Positions 41,564 through 49,557 of a stretch of DNA of 64,000 nt are shown one piece after another (within the stretch, counting starts at the first letter, position 1; the number at the start of each line of letters is the position of its first letter). A program made the translations under genes and the position numbers. Source of the stretch: Tectiglobus sp965247245 (GTDB lineage: Bacteria > Pseudomonadota > Alphaproteobacteria > Rhizobiales > Hyphomicrobiaceae). The stretch covers positions 3,596,001-3,660,000 of the forward strand of contig CBDFGV010000003.1 in the NCBI GenBank assembly GCA_965247245.1. Direction: 5' to 3'. The notes under the pieces are model-generated. The model saw only the letters and a program-made list of their open reading frames with translations, did not search any database and had not been told where the DNA came from.

Positions 41564-43726
41564 ATGTCGCGTATTCCCAAGCTTGGCAAGCCATGCCTGA
41601 TTTCGATTCCAATCCTGATGATGCTGACCGTACAGGCCTTTGCAATCATCGGCGGTAGCGATGATATCGACTCACCTGCTGCCAATGCCGTCGTAAGTGT
41701 GGGAAGCTGCACAGGCACACTTATACTGCCACGCGTTGTTTTATCGGCGCAGCACTGTATTGGCAATGTGCCAGAGAGTAGTACAGCGGAACTTCGCAAT
41801 GCCGGCAGCGGGCCAATTACGTTCGAGGCCGGCAACATTTTCATCTATGCAGGACCAACCCTGGACGCGAACGGCGATGTTCAACGTCCCGCGCAAATAC
41901 TTGCCAGGACTGTGGAGGCACCTTTCTGGCGGCGGAGTGACATGAGTTCGCCAGGCCAGCCAAAGTTCATTGCTCTCGCACCCTCGGTCGACCATCCAGA
42001 TATTTTTATTGCGGCAATAGATGACCGCCAACTCATCCGGGTGAACATCACAACGCAGCGCCGTTCCAGGACGACCAGTCTTCCTTTTCAGATCTCAGCT
42101 CTCGCAACTGTCGGCTCCAGTTACTACGCATCCGCTCGCAATGGCCGCTTTTATGTTTCCGATCAGCGCATGACCAGCTGGCGGGAACTCCGCCGTACCA
42201 ATTCGTACCGCGCGATGACGAGCATTCATGGCAGAATTTTCGCCATTACGAACAGCGGGCGTTTATTCGCCTACGATCCGATGTTGGATATCTGGGAATT
42301 AGCAGGCGACGCACCACAGGCAACATCGCTGACGTCTATTGGTCACAACCTGTTCATGCAGACATCAGACGGCAAGATCTGGATCAGAAGCGCCGTACCA
42401 TGGCCACAAGGTTGGGAGCATTGGGGCGGCGGGCTGCCAGGAACGACGGGTCAACAGTTCACGGCCATGACAATACTTGGCGATCGCTTCTTCGCCTCTG
42501 ATGATAAAGGGCGCCATATCAGGAGTAGAATTCGCACGCGTTTCCGTACGATCGGCAATGCGCCAAACCTGATATCTTTGACGGCCCACAGCGGACATCT
42601 ACTTGGCTTAACGGACGACAACAAAGTGTTCCGCCGGCCCGCGTCATTCGACCGGGTACCATGGCAGGAGTGGGGAAGCGGAGGCGGTACGAAAAAAATC
42701 GCCGCACTTCCACTCGGCCTGTTAATCGGAGTTGGCTCTGTGAACCCTGGCCGACTCGTCAAACGCTCTTGGGTCAAAAAGGACAGCTCCTGGATAGTCG
42801 CGGCGAGCGACAGAAATCAGCCTCGGAACATTGGTGCTATGGACGCCCTGCCGAATGGCCAGATCTTTATAATGGATCCGGTTCAAGACCAATTGTTGGT
42901 GCGGCAGCCAGGTTTCCGCTCAGACGCAAGTTACCAATCAATCATGCCACGAGGGTCGTTCAGCGGTATCGCGCTTTCGCGCACGCAGTACTATGGACTG
43001 ATTGGCGGCAAGCTTTGGCGGCGACCGAGACGTTCCACAGCGGACTACTGGATTAGATTTCCGGAGTTCTTGGCGCCGCCAGGCATTTGGCAAAGCTACG
43101 CCGCACGAACTGGAGCACAGGGGCCGCAGATCAGGTTTGGCCAAACGAGATCTCGGCGAACAACGATAAGAGCACGAGACTTCATGATCATCGGCGACTC
43201 CGACATCGTTCTGATGCGGCTGCCGACTGCTGTCAGCCCAAGTTTGGCATTGCCAGCAGCCGTCATCACAACCAACCCGTTCCCTTCAAATTCGGATTGG
43301 CAAGGTGTCAGTTTTCGTTTGTCGGGATGGGGGCTGACACAAGTCCCGCCGCCCAGAATCAATCCAGATACAAGACAGGCAACGATAGCCAACGGCGCAC
43401 ATATCTGGCCGGCAAGATTTGCTGGAGATGGTTATGTAACATGGCACCAAGTGACGATACTAAGAGGCTCCGGCGGCATAAGCATGGAGGGAGACTCTGG
43501 CGGGCCATTGCTTTGGCGCCCAAACGCAGCGATACCGTGGCGCGTGATAGGCGTGGCAAGTATCGGGGGTGGTGGCACTTCGGAAACATTTGTTTTGACA
43601 TTCCATCAGCCTCAACAGGACAACTACAATTACGTCCGACCCGCAACGGGGCCGTGGCTTGCAGCAGTCATCCGGGCCTCAAACCCGAGGGATTCATTTT
43701 TCTCCAGGTTTTTGGATGGCACGTAG
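41564..43726 (+). CDS. Secreted trypsin-like protease split by a beta-propeller-like insert
   Basis: A 720-aa exported protein, strong ribosome site GGAGGGG. Signal peptide ends AFA (residue 27), so the mature protein starts IIGGSDD, exactly like activated chymotrypsin. The S1 half continues to Cys49 (GSCTGTL) and His64-Cys65 (LSAQHCIG). About residues 130-525 are then foreign to the fold: eight or nine degenerate 40-50-residue repeats with a T-S-I-x-G-x-x-F-A-x-x-x-x-G-R-x-F-x pattern and Trp, tectonin/beta-propeller-like. The protease resumes with Asp547 (GDSDIVLMRL) and Ser645 (MEGDSGGPLLW). All three triad residues are present, as is Asp644 for the N-terminal salt bridge. His-Asp spacing is 483 residues instead of about 45. 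Substrate unknown. Confidence 0.8.
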   Translation: MSRIPKLGKPCLISIPILMMLTVQAFAIIGGSDDIDSPAANAVVSVGSCTGTLILPRVVLSAQHCIGNVPESSTAELRNAGSGPITFEAGNIFIYAGPTLDANGDVQRPAQILARTVEAPFWRRSDMSSPGQPKFIALAPSVDHPDIFIAAIDDRQLIRVNITTQRRSRTTSLPFQISALATVGSSYYASARNGRFYVSDQRMTSWRELRRTNSYRAMTSIHGRIFAITNSGRLFAYDPMLDIWELAGDAPQATSLTSIGHNLFMQTSDGKIWIRSAVPWPQGWEHWGGGLPGTTGQQFTAMTILGDRFFASDDKGRHIRSRIRTRFRTIGNAPNLISLTAHSGHLLGLTDDNKVFRRPASFDRVPWQEWGSGGGTKKIAALPLGLLIGVGSVNPGRLVKRSWVKKDSSWIVAASDRNQPRNIGAMDALPNGQIFIMDPVQDQLLVRQPGFRSDASYQSIMPRGSFSGIALSRTQYYGLIGGKLWRRPRRSTADYWIRFPEFLAPPGIWQSYAARTGAQGPQIRFGQTRSRRTTIRARDFMIIGDSDIVLMRLPTAVSPSLALPAAVITTNPFPSNSDWQGVSFRLSGWGLTQVPPPRINPDTRQATIANGAHIWPARFAGDGYVTWHQVTILRGSGGISMEGDSGGPLLWRPNAAIPWRVIGVASIGGGGTSETFVLTFHQPQQDNYNYVRPATGPWLAAVIRASNPRDSFFSRFLDGT

Positions 43727-43811
43727 CTTCAGCGAACGCTTCTGAGTTCGAGGAGAGTGTTGGCGTATCGAGCAGTGTCTCAGCCTGGTTGATCTCGACG
43801 AGCACCAGCCC

Positions 43812-44273
43812 TCAACAATAGGTCAGCGGCAGTGCCGTCGTCTCCTTGATCTCCTGCATCACGAAGCTCGCAGACACATCCGACAACGGCACCTTGCGGA
43901 TGAGGCGTTGGTAAAGTTCGTCATAGGCTTCCACATCCGGCACCCGTGCCTTGATCAGATAATCGAGGTCGCCGGTCATGCGATAGACACCCTGGATCTC
44001 AGGAATGGTGCGCGTCTCGCGGGCGAAAATCTCCAGCCACTCCGGATCATGCTGATTGGTGCGAACAGCAATGAATACTGTCAGTGCGAGATTGAGCTTT
44101 TTTGCATTTAGTTGAACAACGCGGTCAGTGATGATGCCGGCCTCTTCGAGACGCTTGATCCGGTTCCAACAGGCGTTACGCGATAGCCCGACCCGCTTGC
44201 CCAGCGCCTCAAGGCTCTCGCTGGCATCCAGTTGCAGCTCTGCAAGAAGACGGCGATCTATTTCGTCGAACAT
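43812..44273 (-). CDS. Lrp/AsnC-family transcriptional regulator
   Basis: A 153-aa protein with an N-terminal HTH (DEIDRRLLAELQLDASESLEALGKRVGLSRNACWNRIKRLEEAGII) and an AsnC/RAM effector domain (LTVFIAVRTNQHD, IPEIQGVYRMTGDLDYLIKARVPDVEAYDELYQRLI). Family members bind amino acids and form octamers. A perfect CTGGGAT-ATC-ATCCCAG dyad lies 12 bases upstream of the start, suggesting autoregulation. Divergent from the DUF6356 gene; tail faces the protease. Confidence 0.94.
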   Translation of the reverse strand: MFDEIDRRLLAELQLDASESLEALGKRVGLSRNACWNRIKRLEEAGIITDRVVQLNAKKLNLALTVFIAVRTNQHDPEWLEIFARETRTIPEIQGVYRMTGDLDYLIKARVPDVEAYDELYQRLIRKVPLSDVSASFVMQEIKETTALPLTYC

Positions 44274-44284
44274 ATGAGATTATC

Positions 44285-44301
44285 CTGGGATATCATCCCA
44301 G
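44285..44301. promoter_or_regulatory. Palindrome upstream of asnC-type gene, likely own operator
   Basis: CTGGGAT (44285-44291), ATC, ATCCCAG (44295-44301). Flanking TTAT and ATAA continue the symmetry with one extra base on the left. Position just upstream of the start codon and dyad length suit Lrp-family autorepression; a shorter GGGAA-GCG-TTCCC lies a little further on. Confidence 0.5.
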
Positions 44302-44392
44302 ATAAATACTATAACAGATGAATTAAGGGAAGCGTTCCCAAAGTAATGTCGGATAATTGACGGCAACGGCACACTTGACGGGAGCATTTGCC

Positions 44393-44599
44393 ATGATCAA
44401 CCGCCTCTTCCTGGACCATCCAAAATCCGTCGATGAGAGCTATATTGAGCACATGGGCTTCGCGCTATGGTTCTTCTCACGGTTGGCCACAGCCGCCGGT
44501 GCCGCCCTCGTGCATGCCATCCTGCCTTGCTGTTTTGAGAAAACTGCGAGCACAATTATTGCCGAGCTCTACGAGCGCACGCACAATCGCGGCAAGTAA
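44393..44599 (+). CDS. DUF6356 small membrane protein
   Basis: A 68-aa protein from ATG 44393; the frame opens at 44357 but the conserved sequence starts MINRLFLDHPKSVDESYIEHM, the DUF6356 signature. A single hydrophobic stretch follows (FALWFFSRLATAAGAALVHAILP), then FEKTASTIIAELYERT. Such proteins are common in alphaproteobacteria and have no known role. It converges with the tyrosine phosphatase gene six bases apart. Confidence 0.85.
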   Translation: MINRLFLDHPKSVDESYIEHMGFALWFFSRLATAAGAALVHAILPCCFEKTASTIIAELYERTHNRGK

Positions 44600-44605
44600 G
44601 GTGGA

Positions 44606-45088
44606 CTACCTATCTAGCTGAAATTCAGTGATAAATTGTCGTTGAGCGTCAGTGTCAGGGATGCTGGTGCCGCGTGCTGCCGCAACCCGCGCCATGGCCT
44701 CGTCGCTTGGTAGCCCAAGGCCTTTCAGGATGCAGCTGGCAAGCGTTCCGGTTCGCCCGATGCCTGCCCGACAGTGGATAGCAATGTTCTCGCCGGCTCG
44801 CAGCGCATCGCATAGGCGGGCAACTTCGGGGCGGAACTCATATGGATCCGGCAGGCCAAAATCGACAATCGGAAAGTGAATGAATTCAAGGCCTTGCGCT
44901 TCTGCGGCGGCCAGCTCCCCGGTCAGATCCAGGGCCGCGATATCTTCATCGGTGAGAAGAGATACAAGCTTGTGTACGTGGCGCCCAGCCAGCGCTTGGC
45001 AGACAGACTGCAGCTGCGCAGATGGTGGTGCGGGCATCAGGTGCAGATGACCCGAGACATTTGTTTTTAAACGATAAATCTGGTGCAT
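44606..45088 (-). CDS. Dual-specificity / tyrosine phosphatase-like protein
   Basis: A 160-aa cysteine phosphatase. The P-loop is HCRAGIGRTG with nucleophile Cys106 and Arg112; FPIVDFGLPDPYEF supplies the general-acid Asp. The fold is the compact DSP type. It removes phosphate from phosphotyrosine, phosphoinositide or other phosphoesters in the cytoplasm; no kinase is adjacent. Lies between DUF6356 and DUF1127 genes, apparently monocistronic. Confidence 0.9.
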   Translation of the reverse strand: MHQIYRLKTNVSGHLHLMPAPPSAQLQSVCQALAGRHVHKLVSLLTDEDIAALDLTGELAAAEAQGLEFIHFPIVDFGLPDPYEFRPEVARLCDALRAGENIAIHCRAGIGRTGTLASCILKGLGLPSDEAMARVAAARGTSIPDTDAQRQFITEFQLDR

Positions 45089-45151
45089 TGGGGTGGTCTC
45101 CGGCCATCATCATAGCCGAAGACCTGTTGCAACCAACCTCTCAGGCAAGCC

Positions 45152-45382
45152 TTAGAGGCGGCTAGTCGGGAGATCAAACGGTGACCGGCTGGCTTCTCGC
45201 GCAACCTGATCACGATCGATTCCAAGATCCGCAAGAGTACGGTCATCCATAGACTTCAGTTGATCGCGCTCTTTGTAGACCTGCCACATCAGGCCCAGAC
45301 GCGCGACGAGATTCGTCCAGCGCACACGGCCGGACCCTGTTCGTGCAGGAATGTGGGCGATGCTTGGAACACTCGTTCGCAT
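45152..45382 (-). CDS. DUF1127 domain protein
   Basis: A 76-aa basic protein. The frame starts at 45424, but AAGGAGGT lies five bases before ATG 45382, so the shorter product is much more likely. The C-terminal half is DUF1127: VYKERDQLKSMDDRTLADLGIDRDQVAREASRS. DUF1127 proteins of alphaproteobacteria are small Arg-rich proteins implicated in RNA turnover and phosphate/stress responses. Divergent from a LysR gene, a common arrangement that suggests LysR control. Confidence 0.85.
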   Translation of the reverse strand: MRTSVPSIAHIPARTGSGRVRWTNLVARLGLMWQVYKERDQLKSMDDRTLADLGIDRDQVAREASRSPFDLPTSRL

Positions 45383-45385
45383 TGG

Positions 45386-45393
45386 AACCTCCT
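45386..45393 (-). promoter_or_regulatory. Strong ribosome binding site deciding the DUF1127 start
   Basis: ACCTCCTT on the plus strand (AAGGAGGT on the coding strand) directly before ATG 45382; the two upstream ATGs at 45424 and 45409 lack any site. Confidence 0.75.
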
Positions 45394-45502
45394 TCTTCGT
45401 GTCGCTCATGACATCGATAATCATGAGATAGTCGGTTCCCTTGCATAACGAAATCGAATATATCTAATGGCTAGCATAACAGTTCATTATTCGAGAATGA
45501 TC

Positions 45503-46414
45503 ATGCCTCGCGACATCGATATCTCTTTGCTGCGCGCCTTCATCGCCGTTGTCGACACCGGTAGCGTCACCGGCGCAGCGCGTCTGCTTAACCGGACACA
45601 AGCCGCTGTTTCACAACAAATAAAGCGCCTAGAAGAACTTTTTGGGACGGAACTTTTCGCCCGCGAGCACAAGCGCATCACGCTTGCTCTGGATGGCGAA
45701 AGACTGCTTGCCCAAGCCCAGAAAATCGTGGCCCTCAACGATGAAACCTGGGGTCTGATGACGACACCCAGCTTCCGCGGCGAGGTGAGACTCGGCGTGC
45801 CAATGGACATCGTCGCGCACTACACGCCACCCATTCTGCGCCGTTTCAACAATGCCTGGCCGCATGTCCTGGTCAGCCTGCAAGCGGGTAATTCGCAGGA
45901 ACTCTTGGAAGAGCTCGATAATGGCGACATCGATTTGACCCTCACCACGGACCTCAAACCGAAGCGCAAATGCGAAACGCTTCGGCGTGACAAACTCGTC
46001 TGGGTTGGCGTCGAAGACTCGTTCGCGCACCAACAACGGCCGCTGCCGATTTCACTTGGTGGCCGCAGTTGCCGCTTCAGGCCAGCCGTTGTCCGCGCGC
46101 TGTCAGATGCCGGCATCGACTGGCGGGTCGTTCTCGAAGTGACCAATCAAGAAGCAGTCAACGCCACCGTTGCAGCGGGACTGGCGGTCACTGCCATGTT
46201 ACGTGACAACGTACCAAGTCACCTCTCCATCCTCAGCCCAGACTGCGGTCTGCCTGCGCTTCCTGAATTCGACATCAACTTGTATCTGCCCAAGTCAGGA
46301 ACCAGCGAACTCGGTCTCGAACTAGCGCACCACATCAGAGCTGAGTTTGCAGCCCGGTTCGGGCCGGCCCAGATCCTGGACCGTGATCAGCCCACACGGA
46401 TAAAGGCTGCCTGA
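45503..46414 (+). CDS. LysR-family transcriptional regulator
   Basis: A 303-aa protein starting at ATG 45503 (45497 and 45467 are in frame too). Winged HTH: ISLLRAFIAVVDTGSVTGAARLLNRTQAAVSQQIKRLEELFGTELFAR, standard for LysR. The effector-binding half begins GEVRLGVPMDIVAHYTPPIL. An inverted TCATT-N7-AATGA at 45484-45500, against the start codon, may be its own site. It is divergent from the DUF1127 gene and only four bases before an SDR gene, so it likely shares a transcript with the SDR-amidotransferase pair. Confidence 0.93.
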   Translation: MPRDIDISLLRAFIAVVDTGSVTGAARLLNRTQAAVSQQIKRLEELFGTELFAREHKRITLALDGERLLAQAQKIVALNDETWGLMTTPSFRGEVRLGVPMDIVAHYTPPILRRFNNAWPHVLVSLQAGNSQELLEELDNGDIDLTLTTDLKPKRKCETLRRDKLVWVGVEDSFAHQQRPLPISLGGRSCRFRPAVVRALSDAGIDWRVVLEVTNQEAVNATVAAGLAVTAMLRDNVPSHLSILSPDCGLPALPEFDINLYLPKSGTSELGLELAHHIRAEFAARFGPAQILDRDQPTRIKAA

Positions 46415-46418
46415 AGTA

Positions 46419-47303
46419 ATGCTGACTTGGTGGCGACGACGTTACTGGAAACGAGACGAAGCAGGACTTGCTCATTTTCGTGGACAGCAACCAGCAACGC
46501 TCATAACTGGTGCCACACGCGGCATTGGTTATGAGTTCGCCCACCTTGCCGTAAGAAGCGGCAGTGCCGTTGTCCTCATCGCACGATCCGAAAGCGATTT
46601 GCAGACGGTGCGCGACCGCCTATTGGCCGAAGTCAAAAGCACTGATGGTCACGCAACGCCTTCAATCATGACAATTGCCATCGATCTCACCAACTCGTCC
46701 GCTGCGTCGTCGATTCGCGACCAGCTTGGTGCGCTCAACCTCTACGTTGATACTCTGATCAACAATGCAGGGACAGGCCTGTCGGGCCGCTTCGCTTACG
46801 AGCCACCTGCAGAAGTTGATCATCTGATTGAGCTCAACATTTCTTCACTGACACGGCTAACCCGGACATTCCTGCCTGACATGTTGGTGCGCGGAAAAGG
46901 TGGCATGATCAATGTGGCTTCCCTCGGCGGCCTCACCCCTGGCCCCTATCAAGCCGCCTACTACGCCAGCAAGGCATATGTCATTTCCTTGACCCAGGCC
47001 CTCAGTTATGAGAATCGCGGCCAAGGAGTTCGGTTTACAGTTATCGCGCCTGGACCTGTGGAAACGCAGTTTCATGCCCAAATGGATGCGGAACGCGCGT
47101 TCTATCGTCGCTTATTACCCGCAATGACAGCCCGCGCCGTCGCTCGATCGGCAATGTTTTGGTACAAGATGGGACGTACTGTTGTCGCGCCCGGCGTGTT
47201 CAATTCCATACTCGCAATCTGTTTATGGATTCTACCGTCGGCACTGACGAATCCTGTTGTGGCCTTTCTGCTCAACCCAAGAGAAGACGAAAAGGGACGC
47301 TGA
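46419..47303 (+). CDS. Short-chain dehydrogenase/reductase
   Basis: A 294-aa SDR. NAD(P) motif TGATRGIGYEF; NNAG in LINNAGTGLSG; catalytic Ser in NVASLGGLTPG; YxxxK in YYASKAYV. The C-terminal 50 residues include a hydrophobic stretch (VFNSILAICLWILPSAL), so it may be peripherally membrane-attached, as in long-chain ketoreductases. Substrate unknown. Starts four bases after the LysR stop; the amidotransferase GTG follows two bases after its own stop, so three genes form one operon. Confidence 0.92.
   Translation: MLTWWRRRYWKRDEAGLAHFRGQQPATLITGATRGIGYEFAHLAVRSGSAVVLIARSESDLQTVRDRLLAEVKSTDGHATPSIMTIAIDLTNSSAASSIRDQLGALNLYVDTLINNAGTGLSGRFAYEPPAEVDHLIELNISSLTRLTRTFLPDMLVRGKGGMINVASLGGLTPGPYQAAYYASKAYVISLTQALSYENRGQGVRFTVIAPGPVETQFHAQMDAERAFYRRLLPAMTARAVARSAMFWYKMGRTVVAPGVFNSILAICLWILPSALTNPVVAFLLNPREDEKGR
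47293..47298 (+). promoter_or_regulatory. Ribosome binding site for the amidotransferase GTG start
   Basis: AAGGGA inside the end of the SDR gene, seven bases before GTG 47306. It supports this start over the ATG at 47159, which lies deep inside the SDR coding sequence. Confidence 0.65.
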
Positions 47304-47305
47304 AA

Positions 47306-48091
47306 GTGACATTGGAAGTGAAATCAGCGGAGCATCAAGAGGGATCCGATATTGACGGGCCGTCTGAGGCCGCAGCGAGATCACGACGCGCCAAAAAACC
47401 AATTCTTATCATCCTCCATCAGGAACATTCTACTCCCGCCCAGGTTGGCCATACGCTAAGGCGGCAAGGCCATCCGCTTGATATCCGAAAGCCGCGCTTC
47501 GGCGACGATCTCCCGGAAACTCTTGAGCATCACGATGGAGCCGTGATCTTCGGCGGACCACAGTGCGCGAACGACCAACTCGGGTTTCTGTTGCGAGAAA
47601 CAGATTGGATCAGCATTCCGCTGAAAGAGAAGAAGCCATTCCTTGGCATCTGCCTTGGTGCACAAATGCTGGCCAATCATCTCGGCGCCCGCGTGTTCCG
47701 TGATCCCTATGCCCGTGCTGAAATCGGGTATTATGGCGTGCAAACCGATGCGCCTGACATAGAAGGCGTACCTTGGCCTAGTCATTTCTACCAATGGCAC
47801 CGCGATGGCTTCGATCTACCTCGTGACGCAAAACTGCTGGTGAGCGCTCTGCCTGACGGTCCATATCCGAACCAGGCCTTTCAGTATGACACGGCTGTCG
47901 CCCTCCAGTTCCATCCGGAAATTACCTACGCCCAGGTCAATCGCTGGAGCAACAATAGCAAGCGATTGATGTTGCCCAATGCGAGACCTCGGTCGCAGCA
48001 GTTGTCGGATCATCTGACGTATGGTCCTGCGGTACGACGCTGGCTCGATGCTTATCTCAAGAGCTGGGTCGCCATGGGTGTTACGGCTTAG
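47306..48091 (+). CDS. Class-I glutamine amidotransferase-like protein (GMP-synthase type)
   Basis: A 261-aa protein starting at GTG 47306. After a 35-residue polar lead, a GATase fold: ILIILHQEHSTPAQVGHTL, FGGPQCANDQ, nucleophile Cys in FLGICLGAQMLANHLG, His-Glu pair in ALQFHPEITY. The HFYQWHRDGFDLP segment is typical of the stand-alone amidotransferases that modify small molecules or act on gamma-glutamyl compounds. No synthase partner is adjacent. Third gene of the LysR-SDR-GATase operon. Confidence 0.9.
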   Translation: MTLEVKSAEHQEGSDIDGPSEAAARSRRAKKPILIILHQEHSTPAQVGHTLRRQGHPLDIRKPRFGDDLPETLEHHDGAVIFGGPQCANDQLGFLLRETDWISIPLKEKKPFLGICLGAQMLANHLGARVFRDPYARAEIGYYGVQTDAPDIEGVPWPSHFYQWHRDGFDLPRDAKLLVSALPDGPYPNQAFQYDTAVALQFHPEITYAQVNRWSNNSKRLMLPNARPRSQQLSDHLTYGPAVRRWLDAYLKSWVAMGVTA

Positions 48092-48267
48092 CCAAGAGCA
48101 CCAACCCATCTGCAAAATTAAATTGTGATTCTGGCCGGACGTTAGAGTTTTGGCAACGCTTTCGCGATTCAATCAGCCCTGGTCAGAGAGTAGTGATAGC
48201 GTCCTTTGACCGGGTCGGGGTGATGGATCTAGTAAGAGCGTACCATCACTCCCTCTCCACCTGCCAG

Positions 48268-49548
48268 CTACAGCGAGAGAGGCAGTGATAGGAACCCACG
48301 AAACCGGGCCCGTCCTCCTCGAACGACCTTCCCACTTATGCGATAATTGGGATAACGCGCTAGAAACCGCGAAATCGCGACGCGTCCCTCAAGCCGCGCA
48401 ACATTCATTCCGACACACTGATGCGCACCGGACGCGAAGGCGAGATGTCGATTGGGCTGTCGACCGACATCGAGGACATCTGGTTCTGGAAACCGTTGCG
48501 GATCTCTGTTCGCACCACCGATACAGAGGGTAATGCGGGTCCCTGCGGGCATCGCAACTTCACCAATCTCGGTCGGCGACGTCGTAATCCGGTTGCCAAG
48601 TTGGTTGGAACTTTCGAACCTTAGAAACTCTTCGACCGCCGTTCTGATTAGCTCAGGTTGAGCAATCAGCCTTTCCTTTTCACCGGCCCAATCTAAAAGC
48701 GCGTGGAGACCATTGCCGATCAAATTCGTTGTCGTCTCATGCCCTGCGTTCAATATGAAGATCACATTCTGCAATAGCTCGTGCTCGGAAAGCCGGCCGC
48801 CTTCAGCCTCCCCTTCAATCAGCCTGGTCAGAACATCCTTGTCCGGGTCGCCGGGATTCCGACGACGGCGTTCGACGAGTGTTTCGAGGTAAGCTTTGAA
48901 ATCTCGGACAGCGTCCTCCCCGGCCTTGAATTGCTCATCGTCGATTACGGGCTCCAACGCGCCCAGAATTGCCAACGACCAAGCCCGCAAAGGCTCGCGT
49001 TCCGCACGCGGTACATCGAGCATGTTGCCAATGACTTCGACCGGGATGGCAGCTGCAAAATCCTCGATCAAGTCCGGTTGCGTCTTATGCTCCATCGCAT
49101 CAAGAAGTTCGTCCACCAACGCAACAACAGGCCCTTCCATACTGGTAATCGCTCGCGGCGTCAGAGCGCCAGCCATGATCTTGCGGACACGTGTGTGCAG
49201 AGGTGGGTCATTGAAAACCAAACTGGTCGTATGATGCTGAAACAGATAGCCATCACCATACTTCGGTTTGAACTCCACCTTCTTGTCGGAAGAGAATGTC
49301 GTCGTGTCCTTGTAAACGGCTTCAAGGTCAGCATGCCGTGACAAGAAGTAAGACCCGTCAGGCATCAAACGAACCGGATCATAAATGCGAAGGGCATGGT
49401 AGGTTGGGTAGGGATCTTCGTAGAACGAGGCCGGCAGTTGCGTGAGATCAAACTCAGAAGCACGCTGTCGGGCGTCGGATTCCGGCAATAGGCGCAGGCC
49501 TTCATCATTCAACCCAGGCTTCATGCTATCACCAGTTAAAGCGCTCAC
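48268..49548 (-). CDS. Cytochrome P450
   Basis: A 426-aa bacterial class-I P450. Heme-binding FASGAHQCVG with axial Cys378; I-helix AGHETTTN with the acid-Thr pair for O2 activation; K-helix ExxR in EEFLRF. It begins at ATG 49548 (ATG 49524 possible). Needs ferredoxin and reductase from elsewhere. It is the last gene of a co-directional run: two FAH-family genes immediately upstream, nine bases from the first, so it likely hydroxylates a compound whose product they cleave. Confidence 0.95.
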   Translation of the reverse strand: MSALTGDSMKPGLNDEGLRLLPESDARQRASEFDLTQLPASFYEDPYPTYHALRIYDPVRLMPDGSYFLSRHADLEAVYKDTTTFSSDKKVEFKPKYGDGYLFQHHTTSLVFNDPPLHTRVRKIMAGALTPRAITSMEGPVVALVDELLDAMEHKTQPDLIEDFAAAIPVEVIGNMLDVPRAEREPLRAWSLAILGALEPVIDDEQFKAGEDAVRDFKAYLETLVERRRRNPGDPDKDVLTRLIEGEAEGGRLSEHELLQNVIFILNAGHETTTNLIGNGLHALLDWAGEKERLIAQPELIRTAVEEFLRFESSNQLGNRITTSPTEIGEVAMPAGTRITLCIGGANRDPQRFPEPDVLDVGRQPNRHLAFASGAHQCVGMNVARLEGRVAISRFLARYPNYRISGKVVRGGRARFRGFLSLPLSL

Positions 49549-49557
49549 ATCAGCACC

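Noticed and set aside
43087..43821. 244-codon frame within the 3' part of the protease gene
   Set aside because: Overlapping shadow; the protease frame carries Asp547 and GDSGGP.
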